Assembly: GCA_958510875.1 (NCBI GenBank)
Contig: OY294069.1
Span: 434,001-498,000 of the forward strand
Source of the DNA: Endomychus coccineus
Taxonomy: Eukaryota; Arthropoda; Insecta; Coleoptera; Endomychidae
Direction: 5' to 3'
DNA length: 64,000 nt
The notes below the pieces were generated by a model. That model was given only the letters and a program-made list of their open reading frames with translations, was not told the DNA's origin and made no database searches. Shown here piece by piece: positions 1 through 10,679 of the stretch (position 1 is its first letter; the number at the start of each line of letters is the position of its first letter). A program made the translations under genes and the position numbers.

Positions 1-478
1 AAATGTTTGTATTCTGTTGAATTCACACACTGATTTTATCATTTTACTCTTGTAATATATATTGATATAAAAACTCTTATGAGTTTATTTTATATAATTA
101 TGAATTATTATTAATTCTTCCGGCTAGCTTTTATTTGTATTTTAAATCTTATGTTTGTTTTGATTTGAGTAATCTAATGATTTGAATAATGAACTTTTAC
201 CTTTTTATTTTATATCTATGGAATTAAACACAATGTTCTTTGAATATTAAAAACTTTTATATTTAAATTTCTATGACTCTATTTTTTATCTCAGTATTAA
301 TTTTAACAATTTTATGTTCAAATAGATCTATGATCTAACCTCAAAATTATTCACTATTAATATTTGTTTACAAAGTTATAATCTACAATCTTTCTTTCAG
401 ATTTACAGACAGATAATAATACAATGGAGAAATAACAAATAAACTTACGTTTAGTTTATATCCAAGAATATGTTTTTT
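1..478. other. AT-rich unassigned sequence
   Basis: Very AT-rich sequence without a convincing ORF or recognised repeat. I see nothing that supports a gene. Confidence 0.5.
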
Positions 479-1200
479 AAAATGTAGGCAATGTTCACTT
501 GGCTTGATCTTCTTATTAATTTGATAATTCACTTTAACCGTAGGTACACAATTTCTTTGATATACACAAATTACAGGTAAACAATGTGGTTACTTCTTTA
601 GAAATCAGGAACTGTTGATAATTGTTTACTTGTCTTATTCTTTTTCAAAAGATATAAAATCTTAAATGATGTATTGGAACGTTGTCGAAGACTAACTATT
701 ATACGATGCTACTTGTGAATTATGGTTATAATAACTTTTAAAAACTTTGTTCGAAGACTGGGAATACTACTTGACTTGTATAAATTACTTATTTGCTTCG
801 GTTACTTTCAACCTTACGAAGCTATTGGAACACTTGGGTTCACCGATGTTTATCCAAAAACTAAGGTTATGGAAATCTTTTGAGTAGCTTGAGTATCTTG
901 ACTCTTCAGATGTTGATGGCTAACTAACTTGGCTTGTCTTCAGATGCCTTTTATAGGCCTTCAAAAAGGACGCCAAGTATTTTCAAAAATAACCAATGAG
1001 GTGCTTAGTTTACCTATCAAGAATGCTTTGTTCATTGTTGAAAACTGACAGAACTATTACATTGTTACTAATCTGACGTCTATAAAATTGCATCGACCAA
1101 TCAGAATTTAGTATTCTTCAAATTTTTAATTATTGGAGATTTTCAACTTATTTTAAGTGATAATGATTCCTTCTTTTTAAATTCATATTGCCTACATTTT
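479..1200. mobile_element. TIR-bounded element or solo LTR, about 0.72 kb
   Basis: The ends are perfect inverted repeats: AAAATGTAGGCAAT at 479-492 and its reverse complement at 1187-1200. Read from 483 to 1196 the unit begins TGTAGGCAAT and ends ATTGCCTACA, the TG...CA form of an LTR with 10-bp terminal inverted repeats. It has no ORF of note. A TATAAAA-like string lies near 1081. No clear target duplication can be read because the flanks are A and T runs. It could be a solo LTR or a non-autonomous TIR element; I cannot decide between them. Confidence 0.45.
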
Positions 1201-1770
1201 TCCACACACTTTGGTATAAGATAACATATGATTAGGTTATTATTAATATGATTATTCCTATAATTATTATAAATTGGACAGTTGTCATTATTAAAAACTA
1301 ATACATGATATAATATATCAATAACATTTCTTTAACATTATATAATTCAAATTTACTAATCCTAACTTATATCTACAACATTTTTCAATAGTTTGTGCTA
1401 TCTCATGATAGTTTTTGTAATCATTTTAATTATGATTTCTGCCTTCGTAACACTGTACGTTTATTCACTTTCACTGAAGTTCTTGTTTTACACTTTTATT
1501 CTAATTACAATGTTGTTTATTATGTTTTACATTGTTCATTATATTATACTAACTATTATTTAACTTTTAATATTGTTTTTAATTCCATATAATATCTTAT
1601 TATTAATCTTTTCTGATTTTCAATATTCGGTAAGTTCTAATTTTATCATTTTATTGTTTAGGAAATGAAATCATAACAATATGTATATTCTATTTTGTAT
1701 ACATTACTATATAATTATGTGTTCGTGACTTTATTATGCTTGTGAGAATTTGATTGGCTATAAAGAAACT
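1201..1770. other. AT-rich sequence, possible LINE 3' tail
   Basis: This is AT-rich sequence with no convincing coding capacity. It runs into an ATT microsatellite, which is how the LINE 3' ends in this window finish, so part of it may be a plus-strand LINE 3' UTR. That is inference only. Confidence 0.25.
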
Positions 1771-1771
1771 C

Positions 1772-1789
1772 ATTATTATTATTATTATT
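1772..1789 (+). repeat. (ATT)6 microsatellite
   Basis: Six ATT units in a row. The same triplet terminates the LINE at 42116-43995 (as AAT on the plus strand), so this may be a retrotransposon 3' tail. Confidence 0.8.
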
Positions 1790-1824
1790 ACCATAAAGAT
1801 TCTTGACCCAGGTGTGAATTATAT

Positions 1825-2040
1825 ATAAATTTTCTGGAAATAGGTCACATTAACACTTATGCTTTATATTTTCTCGTCTTTACATACGTTTCGGTCTCAC
1901 GACCATCATCAGAAGACTTATTATGTCTAAAACTGGATTATTCAAAACTAATTGTATTACACAAAGCGTCCTTATCGCACCAATCTCAATTGAAATGCCC
2001 ACGTCGCCGAAACGAACACAAACACGAATAATTGAAATTG
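1825..2040 (-). repeat. Penelope-type terminal repeat, copy A1
   Basis: This segment matches 10195-10395 and 41840-42035. Shared strings include GGAAATAGGTCACA near 1840, the block around GGTCTCACGACCAT, the AAAGCGTCCTTATCGCACCAAT block near 1965-1990 and CGTCGCCGAAACGAACA near 2002-2018. Read on the minus strand it carries a hammerhead-like motif. The copy at 10195 lies downstream of a decayed Penelope ORF in the same orientation, which is why I assign the family to Penelope-like elements. Confidence 0.65.
1876..1917 (-). ncRNA. hammerhead-ribozyme-like motif, family A copy 1
   Basis: On the minus strand the order is GTCTT (1917-1913), CTGATGA (1912-1906), one extra T (1905), GGTC-GTGA-GACC (1904-1893), GAAA (1892-1889), then CGTATGTA and AAGAC (1880-1876). 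GTCTT pairs with AAGAC as a 5-bp stem I. GGTC/GACC closes stem II with a GTGA loop. ACG/TGT around TA forms a 3-bp stem III with one G-T pair. Cleavage would follow A at 1881, a GUA triplet. All catalytic-core bases of the hammerhead consensus are present. The extra base between the core and stem II departs from the textbook motif, although a natural hammerhead with an extra base at that site is known (CChMVd plus strand). Penelope-like elements are known to carry such ribozymes. Confidence 0.6.
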
Positions 2041-4780
2041 TGCAAAAATTTATTGCATTTCAACAGCCAAAAAATGCATTTTTCTGAGTGCACTGTTTGA
2101 GGTGAACAAAAAAAACGAACTCGAATTGGTTTCTCGGGGGTTTTTGGGGTCGCCGATCACGAATATGATGTCCAAAAAAATCCTTGGACCATCCCCGTGA
2201 TATTTTTTAATGCTTTTCAACTGGTTGGAGTGGGGATAAAAGGTCGTTAATGATGATTACGACATGCAAAAACTTTCCTGCAATACCTGGGGATACCCGG
2301 AGACCGGATATCTACGTCATCTTCTAAGAATTCGTTATTTTTTCTTTATAATGGATACATCGCTTGCAGTCGATGTAATTCATATTATTTGGGCTTTCAT
2401 TTTACTAAATAAATAATCATAAATGAATAATTGTTGTATTTTCATTATAAAGCAAGCATTGAAACTTTGTTGTGGAGTGCACACAATCTTTTTAATATAA
2501 CAAATTCGATTCTACAGCGTTTCCTTATCTGGAGACTGTTGTCCGATGTACAATGTTCATGTCCCTATTCACCGTCTGTGTCTGTTGTTATCTGTTCCAT
2601 TCGATCTATACGAGTGCATTTTCTTCAATTGTCGCCGCTGATACGCGTTCTTCCACAACGTTGAGTCCGTAAGTAATATCGAATCGAATTTGAATCGATG
2701 TGGTAGATTCATCGTTTCGTAATATATCGTTTTACGGACGCAGCTGTTTGTGTTCAATCGAATTTATTTATTAATCGATATTGTAACTTTCATGTTTCAA
2801 CAGTAGGGCTTATGCTTTTTGAACAACAACTAAAAAAAACAGACACCGTGTGAAAATTATGAAGATATCATCCTCGATGCCTATTCTTTATTCATGAAAA
2901 TAAATTATTTACGGGAAATTTCTGATCAGGATATAATAACTTAGGATTTCATTTCATTTGTACATGCTCATGAATGTTCTTTTGACAAAACTGTGCTTAT
3001 AATGCACCCCAAAAATACAATGAATCTAAGCAGAGATCCTTAAGGGATTCTGAATAATGCATTTTGCATTTTTGATGATTTATTTTAATGAAGGTACAGA
3101 GAAGTAATTTCATAAATAAATCGGTTAATAACTTATCATAACAAATTTCATTGCTTACTTCAGGCAATTGTCAGAATCAAAAAATACTTTACTTTAATTA
3201 AGTTGGAGTTCAAGAGAAACAATTTTCATATCAAAAATTAATCCCAAACGGAGTAAAAGGGATTTAATATAAATTGACGTTTATGACTGCTACTATAATC
3301 ATGTACAATCCACATGACAGACAGATTTGTAGATTAATGGACCATTATCACAGTCAACAGTCAAATTATGTCCATGACAGACCATTCCATAACATAGATG
3401 TCCCTTCTACATGACATAGAGTATAATTTTACGTCTTCCCACGCTTTTTGTTTCTACTCATTTAAAATATGCATTAAATAATGAAACGTGTGGGTGCCTT
3501 TTTCTACCGGTATTAGCTGTTTCTGCTGAAGCATCCGGCGGACAACAGCTAGTGTATGTATGAAACCTTATTGATGCTGTCACGTGAATCGAGCTACGTT
3601 TTTTTAAAGGAATTCCGTTGTTCTAAAATCGATAAACGAATGTCAAAACGATCTTGCATATAAGTTTACCAACCTAAAAGGTTCGCAAGCAATGAAAGCG
3701 TGCCAATTAAGCCTCAGCACGAACTGTTTGGCGCCTGCGATGTCTGCTCGATTATTTTATCAGATACAAACGTTGGCGTTAACAACAAATTAACAGCATA
3801 TTAAATTGCCGATATTGTATTCAATCGAAGACACTGTTACCACCTTATTCTGGTCACTTTTCGCCGATTGCATCCGCTCGAGAAATCGAAGATAATTAAT
3901 TGTGAACATAAATGAAAATCATGAAAACGTATTAAAATACTGCATTAAAAAAATATCACGGCTGTTTTCTTTTAGTATCACTTTAATCTTGGAATGTGCT
4001 TCCAAAGAAGTTAAAATGTCTGTTTGACCCTCTTATGTATTTGGCAGACGAATTGTCAGAAAACTTCAAACTCAATAATCGTTACCGAGATCCCTGAAAA
4101 TGTACTTAAACCTTTTAACACCTCTGGAAAGAGAATGTTGACGGCGGGAGTTTAATGCGATATAAAAGTTAAGACACGAGACGCGAGTGCGTAAGTTTAA
4201 AATCAAATACGAACGAGTTTTTCAACAGCTTTACGTGATTTATGAAGTTGACTGCTACCGGATTTGCATAAATACCATTTCGTCATTGGAACCATGTCGG
4301 AAAATGTAATCACGTCTTTGTTGGACGTTCAATAAAACGAAACGGCTTGCACGTAGTAACATTCTTATTTGAATTATTGTCGGTATTAACCGATATTTCT
4401 GTTGTGCGTCTGATAATGGTGCGTTCGAATTAATAGTGGACATTTCGACTGGAGATATGCCATTTTAGAGACAACGTAAAATTATATAGGAATATGGGAA
4501 TGTAATATTTTGTCAAAGTAGCAACTACCAACCTCCTTGAAGCTAAATGGGTCTTCATATATTCCAATAACAAATGTAAGTAGAGAAAGATAAATGAAAT
4601 ATTTAGTGAAAAACGTGCTGAGTTGAGGTTATCTCATATTGAAACATTTGAATAAAACACCTGACTTCAAAATACATCAAAAGTGATGGAAACAATGAGA
4701 ATATAGAATACTTCTTTCTTACAATCAACTATGATATCTTGAAGAGCTTGATGTTAGCACTAAACGGTTTTAGTTCAAGC
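2041..4780. other. unassigned sequence
   Basis: No recognisable gene or repeat. The segment near 3480-3780 is less AT-biased and of higher complexity than its surroundings, but it has no long ORF. Short ORFs here do not resemble known proteins. Confidence 0.4.
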
Positions 4781-4915
4781 CTCGAGCTTAAAATCCTAAA
4801 GAAACCACCTGTAAAGGTGGGCGAAACGTCGGCACCGAATCTCTGGCGCGAGATCTATCCGGAAGTCAAGAATTTTCAAATAACTTTGTCTTCAAGATCG
4901 GAATAAATAAATTTC
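4780..4915 (+). repeat. possible degraded hammerhead-like/Penelope tail
   Basis: CTAAAGA followed by AA, then CCACC (4805-4809), a TGTAAA loop, GGTGG (4816-4820), GC and GAAACGTCGG. The order is the one seen in the other hammerhead-like motifs of the window, but the core carries G-to-A at the third position and stem II has extra bases. I cannot link it to a coding region. Confidence 0.3.
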
Positions 4916-6190
4916 TAATCATCTCTATGTTCGACGTCCAATTGCATAATGAAAAATAATGCCCAATACGTTATAATCTTCTAATCACTAGAGAAAATCA
5001 TCTAATTATCCAGTTGGCACCTACTTGCTTTACTCCTGGGCTTGTTTGTTAGTAGAGGAGGTATAGAGGTGATGTTTGTCCTTAGGATAGTTCGATTAAT
5101 AAGTAATTAAAATTGAAGAAGCTATTACAATCATTTTTGTCGTACTGCAGTGCCAAGGAATGTTAATAATATCCATTTGTGAAGTAACTTGGCAGCCTTT
5201 CATTTATGGAGTCAATATGAACAATTCAAGTGTTGCAATGTCTAGAAAAAAGACAATGATTGCTGTTAATAAAATATATTAATTACTTATGCCACTGCAT
5301 AAAGGTAATTTCTGGAACGATCAAAAAACCACATACTTCTATTGTACTTCGCTGTTCCATTCTTTAATGGAATAATTCCAGAGAATAATCAACAGCTGAT
5401 TATAGTTTAGTTTACACTTTCACCCTTTTACCACTTAAAATTGTAACTTGTCTGAAGCACTTTTCAACTGCGATGCAGTTATTATTTTCAGTGGAAAAAG
5501 GGTGATAGTATAAATTAAATTATATTATATTACATTCCACATTGTTAGTTGAATAGTATAGTTGAAATTTTATAGGATACAACGATTGTTGTTGTTGCAT
5601 TAGTTGTGATATGTTTTTCACTGTAAAGCGTCATCACTTGTAAGAAATAAAATCTTATAAGAATATCCGGGGTTTCGATTTAGACTTTCGTCATTGGAAT
5701 CTCGGGGAGTATAAGATATATTCGAAGATGGTTAAATTGGGGTGAAGTTGCGTATCGGCGAGGCCGATAATATTCCGTTTAACAATTGAAGTTATCTGTG
5801 GCACTTCCTGGAAAGTGGCGGAAAAACTGAAATATACGGTTTTTTTTCAAAGGTTAGATGAAATCCATAAACACTTTCTCTTTGGACTTTTCGAGCTTCA
5901 TCTGTTGGCGAAGTTGAAAATCCTCTAAAACGTTTCGTTCTTCCCAAATCGTCATCAACTTTATTTGTTTTTATGGTCGCCATATTGAATTTTTGCAGTT
6001 TCTATTACCTTTTTTATGATGTATCACAAGTTACCCCTGTAGTCTCAAAAATCACAAACATTAAAGAAAAGTTGTTATATCATAGTAGGCAATCTTTCAC
6101 ATGTAAACTAATTGCACCACTTTGGTTAACATATTGGACTACACATCCAGGAATGTGTGATTCAATGTTTTTCGTTTATTCATCTTGATA
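4916..6190. other. unassigned, with a weak inverted repeat
   Basis: No gene recognised. An imperfect inverted repeat lies at about 5409-5440 and 5484-5518. Its arms share CACCCTTTT and its complement AAAAAGGGTG, with TTTACACT against AGTATAAA. It may be a small fold-back relic. Confidence 0.3.
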
Positions 6191-6815
6191 ATCTTATCGC
6201 TAAGAAATAATCACCCTTATCCACTATACATACTATTAAAGAACTGAGGACCTTTCGGCTATCAAGTAGCCATCATCAGAGTAAACTAAATCATAAATCA
6301 AAATGTGCCTGTTTAAATACTATTTGGGGATACTAATGTGAACAGTGAGTTACCCTCAGGTGGAGATGAATCGGAATTTAATACATTGCTTTTGTGTTTA
6401 TACATTTTCATCATTTCTAAATTACTTAGATACTGTCTGTACTGTGTTTTAAGAGTGATAAGCTTTCTTGAGAAATGGTGTGACTTGTATTCAAAATATG
6501 TTCAGCTACCGTTGATTTTTCACCGTTATCTTTTTTTAATGGGCAAAATGTTCCTTATAACGAGTTAAAATGTTACTTTCAGTTTGACCCACATAGAATT
6601 TAGAACACGACACACAATTGACTTTGTAAATCCCGGATTTGTCGAAATCAGAAACTTTATCAAAGGTGTTGCCTAAGCGGTGTTCTCACATCCATAAGCT
6701 GGTTGTATTGCAAATGTAGAAAACTAACTATGGAATTTATTAATTACTGAAGAATGGTAAGTGAAACCTCTCAATTTTATTGAAGTATTTGAAGTTGGTG
6801 GCTCTAATTTGGCTA
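6191..6815 (-). pseudogene. decayed Penelope-like element, GIY-YIG region
   Basis: Reverse translation of about 6540-6700 gives a readable GIY-YIG endonuclease start: SGIYKVNCVSCSKFYVGQT, followed by RYKEHFAH. GIY-YIG nucleases of Penelope-like retroelements nick DNA for target-primed reverse transcription. The continuation is broken by stops and frame changes. The segment ends in a terminal repeat with a hammerhead-like motif in the same orientation. A homologous decayed segment lies at 19121-19580. The plus-strand ORF across 6338-6568 is a shadow of this fragment. Confidence 0.7.
6241..6283 (-). ncRNA. hammerhead-like motif, family C
   Basis: Minus strand: ACT, CTGATGA (6279-6273), T, GGCTA-CTTGA-TAGCC, GAAA (6256-6253), then GGTCCTC and AGT. 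Stem II is a perfect 5-bp hairpin. Stem III can form as AG(G)/(C)CT. Stem I has three pairs, ACT/AGT. Cleavage would follow CUC. It lies downstream of the Penelope GIY-YIG fragment and in the same sense. Confidence 0.45.
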
Positions 6816-6979
6816 GTTGGCTAGGTTCCTATTTCCTTTTTTGTTTAGAAATTAAATTATTGATCAAAGATTTTTGGTAACCATTGCCCAAGAGTTAGGA
6901 ATGTATGAACGAAAAAGAAAACTGTTTACATTATTAACCTCCATATAGTATTTAAACACGGACATTTTAATTTCTAATT

Positions 6980-7085
6980 TAGGTTACTCTGATGATAACT
7001 ACTTGGTATTCGAGAGGTCTCAGTACTTTAATAGTATTTTTAGTGGATACGGGTAATTATTTCTTATCAATAGTGTTATCATATA
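6980..7085 (+). repeat. inverted second copy of the family C terminal repeat
   Basis: It is homologous in inverted orientation to 6195-6285. Shared features are TACTCTGATGAT, ACTACTTG, the AGTACTTTAATAGTAT block, and ATTTCTTATC near 7065. CTGATGA is intact at 6988-6994, but stem II has decayed. Together with the minus-strand copy it brackets the Penelope fragment as an inverted pair. Confidence 0.55.
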
Positions 7086-7198
7086 TCCACAGTGTGGACT
7101 CTTTTATAATTTATTAATGTTGATAATCCTATGTTAAATTATCTAAGTTTCATGTATAATTCAGAAAATTGAATTCTATACGACTATGTCTTAATGTA

Positions 7199-7677
7199 CA
7201 GGGTGTCCCATTTTGGGTACTTTTGCGAGGTATCTCCTTTATTTTTAAAGATAGAGAGTTGCGGTTTTCGCGACACTGTGCTACTTTTTCGTAAAACTCA
7301 AGATGCCGTCAACAGAATTTTCATAACCCTTTTAGTTTTTAAGATACAGGGCATTTCTGAAAATGTTGCATTTTGTGACCCCCCTCGTATCTCCGTTATC
7401 CTTCAACTTATCGAAAAGGTAAAATAACATTCTAATAGTTTTTTTTTCGTAGAATGCAGTGGTGTAGATAACTTTTGTTACATATTTACTGTTTTTGAGT
7501 TATATAGCAAACTTATGTTTTTTTAAATGGAACACCCTGTATATTTATAGACTATAAAATTTGTCTTTTTTTTACCTTTTCAAAAATATATGATAGTATA
7601 AACTTTTTTTCAGAAACACGCAAATAATTGACAATTTTTAGAAATTAAATACATATTTTAATAGTAGGCCATTGATA
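7199..7677 (+). repeat. left inverted arm of the long-arm transposon
   Basis: It is an inverted copy of 9044-9485. Within it, 7199-7539 is itself bounded by CAGGGTGTCC and GGAACACCCTG with TA at 7540-7541, so the outer 341 bp has the form of an independent MITE. Confidence 0.85.
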
Positions 7678-7789
7678 TTGTTTATGACAAGAAACAGAAA
7701 TAAACATCAAATCTCTATCGCATTTAAGCTGTTTATTTTCGTTCTTTTGGTATCATTATTCGATAGATATTTATCAATTTTTTCGAATA

Positions 7790-8892
7790 ATGGCAGTTTA
7801 CGAAAATTATGAGAAATATGATATGATGGTATGTTTTATACAGAGTAATGAAAATTCTGAAGAAGCTTCGGAATTATATTTCCAAAGGTGAGTAAGCTAT
7901 TATGGCTATGAAAATCTCTATTATCATTTTAATTTTTGCTTGTTAGATATCCAGAAAGAAAGCAACTGTTTTTTGGGATATTTGTCCGTTTAAAAGCAAA
8001 TTTAGTTGAGCACGGATCATTTGTTCACCCGCGCCCTAAAACATACAACAAAGAGAACAGGGAAAGAAAAGAGATAGATACTTTAGGATATATAGAAGCA
8101 ACATCTTCGTCCTCATGTAGAAAAATTTAGAAGGAAATTGGTGTGCCAAAAACTAACGCTCAGAGGATCTTGAAGAAATATAAGTATCATCCATACAAAT
8201 TTAATATACTACAACGCGGGGCACTGTTTTGCCAGTGGTATTTGCAACAAATCGATGCTAACGATTTATTTGGCAGACTTGTTTTCTGGTCAGACGAATG
8301 CTTTATTTCAAGTGCTGGCATTTTCAATCGTCACAATACCAGGAACTGGCGTAGTGAAAATCTGCATTTAATGTTTGAAAGGGCACAACAAGGACGCTTT
8401 GGAGTTGAGGTTTCATGTTTTATTTTGGGTAGACATATAGTTTATAAGATTTTTGAAGGAGGTCTTACAGCACGTAGATACCTAGAAATTCTTGAGGAAG
8501 TTATTCCAGAACTGCTCGAAAACATTCCATTAGCCCAGTATAATGCTGTTTACCTACAGCAAGATGGTGCCCCAAGTCATAACTCTAGGCTCTTAAGGGC
8601 CTTTCTAAATAATAACTTTCCTCAAAGATGGATAGGTACCAACGGACCTGTTAGATGGACTCCACGATCACCAGATCTCTCAATTTTAGATTTTTTTTTA
8701 TGGGGTTATATACAAAATGAAGTATATAAAACTCGATATGACGGCATTGCAAAACTTCGAGAGGCAATTCATTTAGCTTTTCGAAATCTGCGAATGAGAA
8801 CAATGGTTCTTTTGAACGCTATTCAAAGAATCTCAAAGATGTGCCAATTTTGCATTAGAGAAAATGGTGGTCAATTTGAACATCACATTTAA
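7790..8892 (+). pseudogene. DDD transposase, two exons, one premature stop
   Basis: It encodes a cut-and-paste transposase. Exon 1 is 7790-7887, starting at ATG with MAVYENYEKYDMMVCFIQ. The intron is 7888-7946 (GTGAGT...TTGTTAG, 59 nt). Exon 2 continues in frame from 7947. The N-terminal part has the helix-turn-helix pattern of insect mariner-like transposases, and SSSSCRKI...KEIGVPKTNAQRIL is the second DNA-binding helix. A TAG at 8128-8130 interrupts it. The catalytic Asp residues are in FWSDECF, QQDGAPSH and ILDFFLWG; 41 residues separate the last two, a DD41D spacing. The total would be 347 codons, close to full length. One nonsense change apart, the gene looks intact. The start is chosen because exon 1 joins in frame at a canonical donor. 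Confidence 0.85.
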
Positions 8893-9043
8893 TTTTTTTT
8901 AATAATGTTATTTTTTTGTGTTTTTGTTATATTGTCACTTTACGCCACAAAACTGTTGTTACAAACTTACTGGGAATTTTACCTATATACAAGGTATCCA
9001 ATTATTTGTTAGTAATATGTAAGTTGCACTTGTTTATTATTGT

Positions 9044-9485
9044 TATCCATAGCCTACTATTAAAATATGTATTTAATTTTCTGAAAATTGTCAATTATTT
9101 GTGTGTTTCTGAAAAAAAGTTTATACTATCATATATTTTTGAAAAGGTAAAAAAAAGACAAATTTTATAGTCTATAAATATACAGGATGTTCCATTTAAA
9201 AAAACATAAGTTTAATTTATAACTCAAAAACAGTAAATATGTAACAAAAGTTATCTACACCACTGCATTCTACGGAAAAAAATCTATTAGAATGTTATTT
9301 TACCTTTTCAAAATGCAACATTTTCAGAAATGCCCTGTATCTTAAAAACTAAAAGGGCTATGAAAATTCTGTTGACGGCATCTTGAGTTTTATGAAAAAG
9401 TAGCACAGTGTCGCGAAAACCGCAACTCTCTATCTTTAAAAATAAAGGAGATAACCCGCAAAAGTACCCAAAATGGGACACCCTG
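9044..9485 (-). repeat. right inverted arm of the long-arm transposon
   Basis: It is the complement of 7199-7677. The outer part, 9183-9485, is again bounded by CAGGATGTTCC and GGGACACCCTG with TA on both sides, giving a 303-bp MITE-like unit. Confidence 0.85.
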
Positions 9486-9489
9486 TACT

Positions 9490-10190
9490 TAAACGGAATT
9501 GTGGCTAATTAGGTAAATTACTGTATTTCCTTTTCATTACAGCTATCGGGGTAGTAAAATTTGATAACACTTCAATGCTGTTCGATGCACTCGTGCTGCT
9601 GTATTTCGTCAAATATTTCCAATTGATTGATCGTAGATGGTTACGACACTTATTGTTATAAATTTCGATACTGCACTTGATCCAATCAGCGACATTCCTC
9701 GAACAGGATCGTTGACGCCTGATTTGGCATTTTTCATTCACAATAATAGTCAATAAATAACCTTATACGATCTCCATTTGATAGACATTCTTTGTTTTAT
9801 TGTGAATTACATGAACTTTGTTCACTGGCAGATTTAATTGAATACTATAAACCTTCAAACTCTTACTAGCGAATTGCATCATTCGAATTTACAATCGATA
9901 TTGTGCTTTCGTTACTGGCACGGCCGTTTAAATTCGAATATTCTAGAGAATTCCATGCCATAACACGTACTGAGCTATTTACTTTAATATTACACAGCGC
10001 AAACCAACCAGCTTCTTTATAGTTACGTTCACCAAAAGAATTCAATTTAGGCATAAAGCACTGGAAAGTTTCTGAAGCTAACGTCTTTTCCGTGCGTAAT
10101 AACAAAGTAAGGTACCTACTGTAAAATATTGAATGTTCTTGAGTTGTAGTTCCAAAAATTGGTAATAGCTATTTTCACTTTGTTCCATTA
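9490..10190. other. unassigned sequence
   Basis: Moderate complexity with short minus-strand ORFs (9505-9753, 9866-10105) that resemble nothing I recognise. No repeat copy was found elsewhere in the window. Confidence 0.35.
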
Positions 10191-10194
10191 CTCT

Positions 10195-10395
10195 TCATCT
10201 CAGATTAAATTCTGCATTATCGTCTTTACGTACGTTTCGGTCTCACGACCATTATCAGAAGAAGTATCATTGTATAAAACGTGATTTCTTAAAACTAATT
10301 GTATCACCACAAGGCGTCCTTATCACACTAATTGCAATCGAAACTGCCTACGTCGCCGAAACGAACAGAAACACGAGCAATGGAAACTATGACAC
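10195..10395 (-). repeat. Penelope-type terminal repeat, copy A2
   Basis: Matches 1855-2035 and 41880-42035, including the CGTCTTTACGTACGTTTCGG block and CGTCGCCGAAACGAACA. It lies about 0.3 kb beyond the GIY-YIG end of the decayed Penelope ORF on the same strand, and this identifies the family. Confidence 0.65.
10222..10264 (-). ncRNA. hammerhead-like motif, family A copy 2, core mutated
   Basis: Same layout as 1876-1917, with a perfect stem III (ACG, TA, CGT) and stem II GGTC-GTGA-GACC. The core reads CTGATAA, not CTGATGA, so the guanine that acts as general base or acid in hammerheads (G8 position) is lost. Stem I has four pairs. I infer that this copy is inactive. Confidence 0.5.
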
Positions 10396-10679
10396 ATTAA
10401 TGTTTTAAGTACCTATATGAATTAAGAATCCGCTGCTTAGCAATATTTTTATAAAGTCTAAAGTCATATTGAATCACAGTATGTAACACGACTGAAGGAC
10501 TGAACCAAAAATATAACGTTCGAGTATCCACTTCCGAACCAGCTGTTGATGATTTATGAGGTGATAGAAAAAGGTTGTCAGACCCTACTAGAAATATTGC
10601 AATTTAAGCATTCTACCTGAAATATACTTCTAACATTATAAAGACGTATGTAGGAATTTGCAAGGGTTTTAATTAATTA

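Larger units (their letters stand above)
7199..9485 (+). mobile_element. long-arm Tc1/mariner-superfamily transposon, 2,287 bp
   Basis: The element starts CAGGGTGTCCCATTTTGGG and ends with its complement at 9485. It is flanked by TA at 7197-7198 and 9486-9487, the expected target duplication of the IS630-Tc1-mariner superfamily. The inverted arms are about 479 bp (7199-7677) and 442 bp (9044-9485). The right arm lacks about 40 bp present near 7378-7417. The interior holds one intron-containing transposase gene. The arms are still highly similar, so the insertion appears fairly recent on this landscape. Confidence 0.9.

Noticed and set aside
6338..6568. 76-codon plus ORF as a membrane protein
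   Set aside because: It is the complement of a Penelope GIY-YIG relic that reads clearly on the minus strand.
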